A stretch of DNA of 64,000 nucleotides from Thereva unica (taxonomy: Eukaryota; Arthropoda; Insecta; Diptera; Therevidae): the NCBI GenBank assembly GCA_949987705.1, contig OX465286.1, positions 12,257,092 to 12,321,091 of the forward strand, read 5' to 3'. Below, one piece after another: positions 1 to 11,100 of this stretch. How positions within the stretch are numbered: the first letter of the stretch is position 1; each line of letters starts with the position of its first letter. The position numbers and the translations under genes are program-made. Under the pieces are notes generated by a model. That model was not told where the DNA came from, made no database searches, and saw nothing but the letters and a program-made list of their open reading frames with translations.

Positions 1-911
1 CCATTCTCTCTTCAATCCCAAAACTTTTTGAAAAACTTTTTTTCGACAAGATAGCTCCCGTCATTGACCCACTTCTTAACGAGCAACAGCACGGATTTAG
101 AAAAGGGCGTTCAACCACCTCAAACCTTATGATGTTAACCTCTGAACTGTTATGTGGTATGGAGAATGGTCATCAAATCGACGCAGTTTATATGGACTTT
201 AGTAAAGCCTTTGATCGTGTTGACCACCATATTTTAATAACAAAACTTTCAAAATTTGGAATATCCGGTGCTGCCCTGAAATGGAAAAGATCTTATCTTG
301 ACGGAAGGACTCAGGTGGTTAGATTTCAAAGATTTCTATCAAAAGAAATCGACGTGACTTCCGGTGTACGCCAGAGCAGTCATCTAGGCCCACTCTTGTT
401 CAATATATTTATCTCTGATTTATCCGACAAACTGAAGGATATTCCACATCTCTTTTACGCAGACGATTTAAAAATATACAACATCATAAGGTCCCAAAGT
501 GATGTGTCGTTCTTTCAATCAAAACTGAATGCTCTGCAAGACTGGTGCACAACGAATAAACTACATCTCAACATCGCTAAATGTCACTCAATCACCTTCT
601 CACGAAAAAAAAAATATACAGCTCCGGCATTATTATCTGAACGACAAGGTTCTTGACCATGTCGATCAAATTAGGGATTTAGGTGTTGTTCTAAACAACA
701 AGTTAAATTTCAATTTGCATTATGACAACATTACTGCCAGAGCCAACAAGCTATTAGGATTTATTAAGAGAAGAGCTAAAGAATTTGGCAATGTTTGGGT
801 TACTAAAACTCTTTTCTGTTCCCTTGTCCGCCCAATTTTGGAATACGCTTGCTCGATATGGGATCCCATATTCCAGGTAAGTAGTAACAGGATTGAATCA
901 GTACAAAAAAA

Positions 912-1300
912 AATTAATGGTCTTGGATGTGAAGTATCACGTCCGTATTTTAACGTGACAACGTCTATTAATTTGAACGTGACAACGTCTGTTATTACGT
1001 TTTGTATTATTTTCTCAATTAATAAATTATATATTTCGAAGCAAATTTTTGTTTGTGTGCGGGACATTTTCACACGCGCGTCCTATCTTAAACCGATTTA
1101 ATAGACGTTGTCACGTCAATAAGGTGAATGAATGTATTTTTCCCGTGTAGAGGATAAATTAACGAAAATTTTGAGCCATTAACCACCCCCCTAACATGTA
1201 TGGGGGCGGAGATATGATTTTTTTTTGTGTGCGGGACATTGTCCGGGACATTTTCACACGCGCGTCCTATCTTAAACCGATTTAATAGACGTTGTCACGT
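912..1300. mobile_element. TIR element inserted in the RT pseudogene
   Basis: RT coding similarity stops near 911 and resumes at 1301. The insert carries ACGTGACAACGTCTATTAA at 953-971, a related copy at 977-994, and the reverse complement at 1098-1116 and 1282-1300. A block of about 65 bp (1052-1116) is repeated directly at 1225-1300. This is a short non-coding element with inverted termini and an internal duplication. Its left boundary is uncertain, because 912-952 is not covered by the repeats. Family not recognised. Confidence 0.6.
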
Positions 1301-1483
1301 AAAAAATTTCTTCTTTTCACGCTACGTCATCTCCACAACCCGCGCGATTATCTTAGTCTACCACCCTACACGAATAGGCTCAAAGCATTACATCTCTTAC
1401 CATTGTCATATAGGAGAAAGTTGCTTATCTCATGCCTTACCTTGGACGTTTTAAACAGCAACCTCAAAGTGCAGTTTCTATCT

Positions 1484-1963
1484 GGAGCGCGTTCAAAAAC
1501 CTTACTATAGTAAACCACGAGGTAAGCTGTGGTTATGCTACATCACTTCACTTAACCACGAAAGTTTATGTTTAACCATGGAGGTTTTTGAACGCACCGT
1601 GGTTAACTACGTGGTAAAGAAAATTTAAAAAAAATTACCATAAAATAGTGTCGGCTATTTGCCTCAATTATTTAAAATAATTATTTATTTAAAATAATCT
1701 CACAAATCCCACTTTGATTTGTTCATTATTAACATTAAAACAAATGTCAAAAAATTGTTTTTATTCTTCTTCTTCTTAACTATCGCTAACCATGCTCCCG
1801 AGCATGGTTAAAATTTAACTACACCATGGTTAACCACGGGAGTTTTTGAACGCCAAAAAGTTATGCTCGTGGTTATGTTGTAGTTAACCACGGAGTTTTT
1901 GAACGACAAAAGTTTACCATAGTTAACCATGGTTAACCATAGTAAGGTTTTTGAACGCGCTCC
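1484..1963. mobile_element. 480-bp MITE built from repeated GTTTTTGAACG units
   Basis: Perfect inverted ends of about 25 bp (GGAGCGCGTTCAAAAACC at 1484, its complement ending at 1963) enclose non-coding sequence. Retrotransposon C-terminal coding lies directly on both sides. Inside, the motif (gtt)aaccacgg followed by tttttgaacg recurs near 1561, 1820 and 1885, so the body contains several partial copies of its own ends. No ORF. Superfamily unknown. Confidence 0.7.
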
Positions 1964-2439
1964 TGATAGAGTTAAGTTCAATGACGATGTCCGACAGACG
2001 AGACGCATGAAATTGCTTAAGGAATATTCACATCGCACCGAGTATGCCAAGAACGAACCTGTTAACAGATGTTGTGTGGTCTTCAATATCTACAAATCCT
2101 GTTTTCCCCCTTCATAAGTAAACAGTCCTTTAAAAGAAAATTAATATCCCTATTGTCATCCTAGTCCTGTACTAATCAATATAGCTTAAGTTATATTTAT
2201 GTACTATAATAAGGGCAATGATGTAAATTAGTTTAAGTGTGCCTTGTTTTGGCTTAAAAAAAATATTTTTCGAGAAACAATGCAGGCTTTTTTAATGTGT
2301 ATAAAAATGTCAGAGCTAAATGGAGTTATTTTTATAATTTTTGGACGATTCAAGGTGGATTTACATGTTTTGAGACATTTTTCAGTCGCGCCGTATCATA
2401 CAGCTGATCAACTTCAGGCAGAGGCTTTTTTAATACGCG

Positions 2440-3356
2440 TTTTACATTCCTCCTCAACACCTCCTTTTATTCAAAACAAGGAAGTGATAACAGAAAGCAA
2501 ACCCAAGGCCGACCTATTAGCTTCTCTGTTCGCCGCAAATTTCTCTCTATCCGATGCTGCTATGCCACCCCCCACTCTCGAGAATACCACCCACTCAATG
2601 GACGGAGTTCACTTCAGGACTCGCGAGGAATCCAGGTGCCTAAAAAAGCTCGACGTCAACAAATACACTGACCCCGACAAAATTCCATCTATGGTACTTA
2701 AAAAATATGCCTCACCTTTGGCTAAACCGAACTGCGCGAACTTTTTGCTCTATATTGCTTCTCCGAAGTGTATTCTGACTCTTGGAAACTAGCTCATGTT
2801 CAGCCCATCCCAAAATAGGTGAAACCAGGGACCCCTTAAACTACCGCCCAATAGCAATTACTTCTGTTCTCTCCAAAATCATGGAGACAATAATCAATAG
2901 AAAGCTAATGAAATCCATCTAGAATCCAACCAAATTATACACGACGAGAGAATCGAATCTATAGATCCTTTAAGCCACAGTAGAAATGTGGCAGCCCTCT
3001 CTATAGTTTATGGTTGTTACCATAGCGACTGTTCCACTGAAATTCAGAAGCTCCTTCCTGCACAGACATATTTTTCCCGCAGCACAAGATTAGCGGTTAT
3101 CCTCCTACCCTACAGCCCCCCCCGCCTTTCACGCACAATACGCTCTATATTATTCGACTGTGGAATAATCTCCCGCGGTCAGCTCATTAAGATTTCTTTC
3201 CTTGAGCACCCCCAGACCCCCTCTAATCTTTCTTATTCTCCCCTATTCTTCAAATCAAGCTTACTACTAAACATTGCACGATGACGTGAACGACATGACG
3301 GACTGGTAGTATAAACGGTGACTCCTAAGCTTTGGTTTTTCATATAAAAAAAAATA
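2440..3356 (+). pseudogene. Internally deleted CR1-like retrotransposon, same family as 51365-53515
   Basis: The translation at 2450-2790 matches the pre-RT linker of the copy at 51365-53515: ESKPKADLLASLFA, HSMDGVHFRTRE, LDVNKYTDPDKIPSMVLK. A damaged stretch follows (SYRPIAITS equivalent at 2840-2900). Near 2930 it jumps to the C-terminus (DPLSHSRNVAALSIVYG at about 2970), so the catalytic core is deleted. The 3' UTR and a terminal A-run at about 3345-3354 match the other copy. Confidence 0.8.
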
Positions 3357-3874
3357 TGGACCACCAGTTTTGCGAATTTCTGTTATGAAGGGCAAAAAAG
3401 GCATGGTGAAATTTTATTTTCAGGCTCCCAGGAAGGCACCTAACAAATTATTATCCCCAAAAAAACCGGATTCTAGTTTGTTTAGCAAATCTATTTTGAA
3501 ATCCACTTGCTTGGCTGGTTCATATAGAGAACATGTCCCAAAAACAAACAAATATTGCCAAATTTTATAAAATAAACATAAATTTACTTAAATAAACCTT
3601 AAAAACACTAAATTAGGTAGTTTAATTCAAGAAATAATCAAAAAATGAAAATTTTTGATTCCTAAAATCTCAATCAAGTCCACAAGAATCGTAATGATAA
3701 AAACTCAGATTTTAGGCCAATTTTGCGTTGATCATCAATAATCGTTGTAATACTTATTTGTTACAAGTTATATAATATTTTTAATTATTAAAAAGCATAA
3801 TTTGACCATTTTTTATTTATTCATTTAATAAATATCAATAAAATTAACTTTTTTTCAAATGATCAAACGCGAAA
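3357..3874. other. AT-rich interval, nothing recognised
   Basis: No coding similarity, repeat end or RNA gene was seen. An open frame at 3370-3570 has no recognisable composition or motif. Confidence 0.5.
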
Positions 3875-4110
3875 GTGAAAAAAATTGCATACTTGCAAGG
3901 GTATTTATTTCTAATCTATGGTTACATTCGAACTTTTTTGGTAAACGCACGGATCCTCTATCTAATGCATAAATTTACAATGCGCAGTTGTATGGAAGAG
4001 CTTCAACACTTCGCATTGTAATCGCTGACATATCATACAGGATCCCTGCGTTCATCAAAAAACGTGAGTTGTAACTTACGATTCCTACAAGTATGCAATT
4101 TTTCATTTAC
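3875..4110. repeat. Long imperfect hairpin (foldback MITE)
   Basis: The left arm starts GTGAAAAAAATTGCATACTT at 3875 and the right arm ends with its near complement at 4110. Pairing continues inward through the GGATCC sites and the acaatgcg/cgcattgt pair, so nearly all 236 bases fold on themselves with arms of about 110 nt. Non-coding. It could be a foldback MITE or a hairpin RNA source. Confidence 0.65.
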
Positions 4111-5138
4111 ACGAGATTAAAAGACGGCCGGCTTTTGACAATTGCAGACCTCAATATTTTTATTTACTTTATAATAAATAATGCACACACAATCTTTTCC
4201 GCGTGATTTTTATTAAAAATTCAAAAACATAATAAATAAGTACGAGAAATGTACATTTTAATTGCCTTTTCTTAGATATTTAAATTTTATTCATAAAAGA
4301 GAACTCAAAGATGGTTTTGAATCTTGAGGAGAGATCCTGAAGTTGTATTTTTGTTGCACAGCCGACGACAATTCCGGTTGATATATGGGATCTGGAAGAC
4401 CGTTTTTTTGTGTTGCTATTATATCCTCTAATTAGTTCCACATCGAAACAAAATGTAGAGTTTGCTTGTATAACTAAGAAAAAATGAAAAATTCTTCACA
4501 TTTCGTTTTTAAAAATGGAAGCCATGTTGTTGGAAAATGCGCTATAATGGCCGCCAATCACTGTTCAAAGAGAAAAAAATCTTATCTAGTTATTTATTTA
4601 AAAATTAAACTTAACCACATTATTTAAAATCCTCAATTTTTGTTTAGTTTTTTTTTTTTTCAAAATTTATTACTTTTGGACGAAAAATTTGATAAAGAAC
4701 ATATACATACACACAGCAAATTATGACAATTGTAAAAAATAGTGTTTTTTTTTATCGTAAAACTTCGAATAGAATAAGCTAAAATGATTAAATATAATTA
4801 AAAACATATGAAAGAGGAAAACAGAGCCTAACTTAAGCCTTAATTTTCGTGGCACTTTGCGTATTAATTAAATCACTGTCTTTAATAGAAATTTCCATGT
4901 ATAATGGACGGAAAATAAAAATAGAAATAACGATAGTAGTTGTAGTAGAACATTTTCTTTACCTTCTTTTATGGCTCCTATACAATAATGAGATATGGGG
5001 GGGAAAGGGGGAATTTTTTGACATTAGAGAGTATTGGCAGAAAAACATTATTTTCTTGTTTCGTATTTTGTAAAAATAAATTTAGAAAAGGAAGGAAGTC
5101 AGAAAAGAGATTTAAGATTTAATTTGAAATATTGTCAT
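4111..5138. other. 3' flank of the secreted-protein gene
   Basis: AT-rich, non-coding. It lies downstream of the minus-strand stop codon at 5139-5141 and probably contains the 3' UTR. No transposon ends were recognised. Confidence 0.4.
4666..4671 (-). terminator. Candidate polyadenylation signal (AATAAA) for the secreted-protein gene
   Basis: AATAAA on the minus strand about 470 nt after the stop codon. The region is AT-rich and other copies exist (near 4587), so this is only a candidate. Confidence 0.25.
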
Positions 5139-8100
5139 CTAAAGTATTGTTCCTGGCTTCCTGAGAGGTAACCGTCTCCTATTTCCTAAAAGTCCGAGTC
5201 CTCGAGGCGGTTCCGACGATACTTCGACAGCTTCAGTTGTTTCTTCTTTGTCTTCGTCCTTAATTTCTGTGGTATCTTCCTTCTTATCTTCCTTTTCGGC
5301 GTCTTGGTCTTCGTTTTCATCCTCTCCGACAGATGCTTCTGTGAATATTAAAAATATTAGGTTATATTTATCGGTGGATTTTTAGATAAAAACAAATTTT
5401 ACTAACCCGTTGTAGAAGATCCTAAACCGAGTTTTCTTCTGGCAAGCAAAGGATTTACCTTTCGGTTAACAGCGTTCGGCTGTGGTTTCGGTTTGTCAGT
5501 CTTTGTGTTAATTTGTATCCGTGGTCGATTTCTTAATCGATTCAAACCGCCAGCGGCTTGGGTTGTAGATTCAGAAGTTTTGTCATCGCCATTTTCACTA
5601 GCAGTTTCCCCTGATGCCTCGCCGCGTTCCTTTGCATCACCATCTTTTTTTTCTTCATCTTCGGATTCTGTTTCTGCTGTGGATGGTACAGCTGTTGTAC
5701 GGAGTGTGTTAATGCGACCACGCGGTAGAAGCTTGTTTCCGCCTGCAGCACTACCTGGACGGTTTAAATTAAATCTAGATGGCCTGGTGGGAAGCAATGA
5801 TGACGGGGATTTCTCTTCAGTTTTTTCTTCACTATTTCCAGTGTCATTCGATTCAGGATTAGAGGTTGTAGTAGTAGTTGATGGTGAGGGACGACCGCGA
5901 CCGCGTATATTAAGAGTTGGCCGTGCTCGAAGCGTCCGAGCTGAAGTACTAGAAACTTGCTCCTCAACGGAGTTGGCATCATCTGTATTTTTTTCTGTCG
6001 TTGTGCTACTTCCGCGTAAGTTAAAACGATTACGGGCTATAAAAAAATATTGAGTTGTAATTTTCAACAAAAATATCATAAAAAATTTTAAATCTACTTC
6101 TTCCACGAACAGATGATGATGATGACGATACAGGTTTAGCTTCTTCTTTTTCCACAGTGTCTTCTTTAGCAGGGGCCGATGTGCTAGAAGGTTTGGATGT
6201 TCTACCGCCAAATGATGGCCGCTGGAAACGATCTAATAAAAATTTAAAGGCAATTAAATATAAATTGTTTTCAATATTATTATGAATATTACTTTTTCCT
6301 TTGGTTGTTGCTTCAGAAGCTGGTGATTCTGTTGTAGATGCTTGTGGAGACGTAGATGCTCCAGATTTTAGACGGAAACGATTTCTTCCAACGGTTCCTA
6401 AGCCTCGCCTCGAGCTCGGCAGTGGCGCTGGTGTAGTTGTGGTAGTGGTAGTCGTTGTTGTTGTTGGCTCAGTGGTGGTAGTTGTGGTTACTGTGCTAGA
6501 GGTTTCTAATTCTGAGGAAATAGTTGTCAAATCTTCGGCATCCGTAGTATCCGGAATATCTGTAGTCATATCTTCTGTTCCATCTGTTGTCATATCAAGG
6601 TTTAGATTTTCATTAGCTAATATAGCATACAGATCGAAAGCAACTTTTTCCATTAATGGTGTAGTGTTCTCTATTTCATCAGTATCTGTACTGTTTGGCT
6701 CTTCTGCTTCGTCTGAGTCTTTTGATGATTGTTTGTCTAACAATTTCACCTCGTTTTCAGCTTCTGTTTGTTGGGCTGTTTTTGTTGATTCAGCGTCTAA
6801 ATTGCGATTGCCCTTTGCCTGTTTCTCATCAGTATTGAAAGTTTCACTATCCACAAGCTCTAGACTTGGTCGCTTCACTCCGATCTTTCGGCTTTTTTCA
6901 CTTTTCTCAGTTTTTTCATTACTATCACTATCCATAGACGGGGTTGGTGTAACATCAGTATTCTTATTGCGTGGTGGAAAACGTGTATTAGCTGGCAATC
7001 GTCCTTCATCTACATCTTCAGTAACAGGAATACTAGATCGCCCTTTAGCTTTACTAACAATTTCATTCTCTGGCACAGATGTTGTACTACGTTCAATATT
7101 TGTGTAGCGTGATTTGCCACGACTTGTTGCTTCTTTTGGTCGAGACGTTACTTCTGAATTTGAGCTACTACTCTTCTCTTTTGTATCAGATGCTTGACCT
7201 TCTTTTTCATTCTCATTCTTCTCATCATCGTCATAGTAGTAGTAAACATATTCATACTCATAATCCTCACCTTTTGGGCCCTTCTTAACCTGAATACGAG
7301 ATTTTGGACTATTTTCGGATCCTGCCTCTTCAAGCATTATCGATTGATCAATCAAACCAATATGATCTTCCTCATGTGATGATGATGAATGCGATTTTTT
7401 TGTTGGCATAGTTTCCGTTGTTAGAATTGGGACATTATCTAATGTGGCACTCTCTTCGATTGGATTTTCTGTTGTTGTTATTATTATTGGTGTAGTAAGA
7501 TGTTGCTCATGTTGTTCAACAGCACGTTTTGATTCTATGCTCTTCATCACATCTTCATTTATAAGTGCACTTAGAACCGGATTTAATTCCGGTCTTTCCT
7601 TAGTTGCTAATAAATTTTGTGTCTGTTGCATTTGCATAAGGCTTTCGCTTGTTGATAAAGGCTGATGGTCTTTATTGATTTTATGCGCTGTTTCAAATTC
7701 CATATCTTCATGAATTTTATGCGATGTCTCAAAACTATCTAAATTTAATTTGTCCGAGCTTGTATGTGATGTTATAGACATTTTCACGCTGGTGCTAGCA
7801 TTTTGATTAATGTCATTTAGTTCTTTGATTTCATCAGGCTGTAGCTCGGCTGTTTGCCCATAAGAAATTAGTAGAAAGCAGCTTATTAAGCAACTGGAGA
7901 AGAAAAATTAAAAATATTTAGTTATTAAAATTAAAGTTAAAATAAAAATAAAATTGAAGTTAAAATGGAGTTAACTAGGGAATCCAATCCCGCATCAAAA
8001 TCTCAACCCCGCAAGCTTGCGGGATCCAGATCGACAATCGCGGGATTTGCGGGTCTGCAAAAAATCATAGATTCTGTTCCAACTAGTTATGTTCATGAAT

Positions 8101-11100
8101 TTATGAAGTATTATATGAAAAAAGCATTAATAGGAGCCAATTCTAAACTACGCTGGAATTTTCATACATTGCAGCTGGAATTTTCAGCATACATTGTAAT
8201 TTCGAAATTATTCCCCGTTACAGCCGAGTTAGTTTATGCTAGCGTTGTAAGAATGATGTAGTTTAGAATTGGCCTGAATACTTTGTTTGATTGATTCAGT
8301 AGTTTGTTTGACATACAATACAATTAGCCCCGAGGGTAATCCCCGTTCACTCCATGTAGACGTAGGGTATTTTAACATTTACTGTGTTTCCATGAACCGA
8401 TCTAGAGTATTCGTTGAGTTTACAGAAGGCTTTTTCCCCTCAAGTTCACTCGATGCTGTTTCCATGAGGGGTCTGAGTCGAAGTGACAGATAAGTATATA
8501 TACCTATATGCAGTAAACGTACTTAAACAAACAAATATCCAAAATCCGGCTTAACCCGACGTGTTTTGTAGAGTTTTCTTGGATTTACCGAAACTTAACT
8601 CAGCCCGCGTTTCCATGTATCGAGTTTCTATTGTTGAGTTGTGGTTGAGTTGAAATGACACTTTCAACTCAACGACTTAGCTCTATGCGTTTCCATTTCT
8701 GAGTTTTCAGCCTTCCAAGCGAGCGATATTTGCTCTTTTTGTACCTTTGCTATTGTGTACCGTTTTTAGTTGTGTGCGTGACCCTGTTCAATCTACCCAT
8801 TTTCGTTGAGTTGAGCGGAGCTGAAATTTTTTTAAAGAAAACTCTTAATTGTGTCTATTTCCTTAACTTATAACGCGGGCTCAACTCTGGTTGAAATCTC
8901 ATCGAAACTCGGTAACTTACTCTGAGTTAACCCAGGGTAAACTCTCCATGGAAAATCTGTAATTGATCGATACACACCCTTAAATATACTTAGACGATTT
9001 TGTGTTATTACTCTATTGCTTAGTAGCAGATATCTTCAGTCGATTGATTTGCAGTCCCAAATAATCAAGCGCACAACCAGTTTACAAACAAAATGAAACC
9101 TTTGTCCACACACGAGCACGTCTGATTTTGGTTTAAGCGGTGTTCTGTGCCCAGGATAGTTTTTAGTCACGAAGTTTTTTCAAAATATCAAGAAGCTCAG
9201 ATGAAATAGAACCGCGCAACTAAAATCGCTTCCGACCGGTAAGAACAGTCGCACGCAAGCAGTTCAAACTAGGTTCAAATAGTTCTCGTCTCTGTCGACC
9301 AGTGTATGGATTCCAACTTCCGTACACGGACAAGGTCACGAAAAAGTTGCGGGTGCAGCTGGCATTGCAAATCAGTCGACTCGTGTTCGGATGTTCGCAT
9401 TTGCGGGACCCCGCGGTCGCGGGATTGGATTCCCTATTTGCTACTGTATGAATTTACTAATCAAGAATCCAGCAGGCGGCGACATTTGACATTTGCTACT
9501 GCGCAAATGCAATACCAAAAAAAATCAAGATGGCGACGCCATGTTTTTTTTTTCTGTGTATAAAAGGCCAGCCGGAAATATTGTAATTCAGTTATTCCTT
9601 AACTACTAACAAAAGATTAACTAGTGACATACGTTCAAGGTAATGCTCTCTCGAGTCATTTTGAACACAATCGTTCGAGTATCGTTCGAGTTTTTTCAAC
9701 ACTTATAGTTGATTTTAAACGTTCCGTATGACGAATTCGATTCTATTTGATTAGAGCTCCTTTTTTGCGCTGAACCCGTCGTTGAATTTTGCAAATCAAA
9801 TCATGGCAAATTTAAATGATTTAATGGTTCAAGAGGAAGTTCTAATAACTAGAATCGACAAGTTAATCGAAAATGAAAAAAAGCACCACATGCCAGAAGG
9901 ACGAGAGGTTTTTTTGAAACAAAAATCTCAGTTTTAATAAAACTTTGGGAAGACTATATGAAAGTAGACATGCAAATAATGCATTAAATAACTTCTGAGA
10001 GTTCAGAGGAGCCGCATCCCTACGTAGAGGAAGATCATTACGGTAACGCTGAAGCCAAGTATACCGACTACATGAGCGATCTTGGCTTGCGAAAGTTCAC
10101 TTGTGTAGAAATCACTTCTAACAATGAATCAACTCCTGGTATCCATGCAAATGTCGTGCAGCATGGCATGAGTCGTTACCAAGAATTTCACTGCCCAAAA
10201 TTTAATGGTGATTTTGACATGTGGCGATCCTTCCACGACTTATTTGTGTCACTGGTCCACAATAGCCCAAGCCTAAAACCAGTGCAGAAGTTATAACCAT
10301 CTCATTAATCGGAGATGCGGAACGCACTCTGAGACATGTTCCAATCACCAATGAGGATTATGAGTCAGCATGGACCTAAGGGGTGCGACAGCGAGGGAGG
10401 CCCAACCTTCGCTGGAAGGACGGCGTAGACCAGGACGCCCAGAGCTTAGGGATGCCGAACTGGATGACATCGGCTCAGAATCGGGACCGGTGGAGAGAAC
10501 AGTTGCGAGAGGCCAGGACCGGATCCCGGTTGTAGAGCCGTTAAAGAAGAAGAAAATGGGCTAAACTTAAGGAAAGATACAGGAACACACGAATCTTGGT
10601 CAACCACTAACTTAAACGTTTAGTAAATCAATCTAAGTTAAATGTGGAATCAACCAAGAATTTAAAGGAATTTGGAGAGATTACAGAGTAATGTCTGCGG
10701 CAGTTAAGAAATCTTAAGGTGGATATCACGTCATGCGATGTGTTACTCATCCATCTGTTGATTCAACGGCTTAGACATTGGGAGGAGGAACTCGGAACAC
10801 AAAGGGAACTGCCGAAGTTACAACAATTCATGTCTTTTTTGAATACTCGGCTGAAAGTTTTAGAATCAATCGCAATTACACAATACTCCAAGAAATGTAG
10901 CAACTAAACCTACAGCTACAACCGTCAAGGAAAAGGTAGTATCATATCATATAGTGAGGAGAGACAGATGTCCTGCCTGCGAAGGGAAACACTACGTCCA
11001 AAAATGTCCTGTGTACAAGCAGTTAAGTCAAACAAAGAAGGTTCAACACCATCAAATCAGCAGGTCGTTGCCTTAATTGTCTTTCCAGCAAATCATTCTC

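Larger units (their letters stand above)
1..2257 (+). pseudogene. Jockey/CR1-type reverse transcriptase remnant, split by two insertions
   Basis: The reading frame is already open at the window edge (from base 3), so the element starts outside. The RT domain shows FRKGRSTT, then YMDFSKAFDRVDHHIL (first catalytic Asp), a damaged GVPQGS box reading GVRQSSHLGP, and the catalytic FYADDLKIY. The frame breaks at the poly(A) run near 606-616 and continues one frame over (DLGVVLNNKLNF, LVRPILEYACSIWD) to about 911. The C-terminus resumes at 1301-1460 and again at 1964-2117, after two DNA insertions that cut it. An AT-rich 3' UTR ends in a short A-run near 2257. The type is inferred from RT motifs; the copy is clearly dead. 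Confidence 0.85.

Noticed and set aside
5493..7107. Long plus-strand open frames opposite the secreted-protein exons
   Set aside because: They mirror low-complexity Ser/Thr/Glu codons on the minus strand, giving Val/Ser-rich nonsense, and lack splice support.
7965..8261. 98-codon plus-strand ORF as a gene
   Set aside because: It lies across the end of the 1.46-kb TIR element and shows no protein motif.
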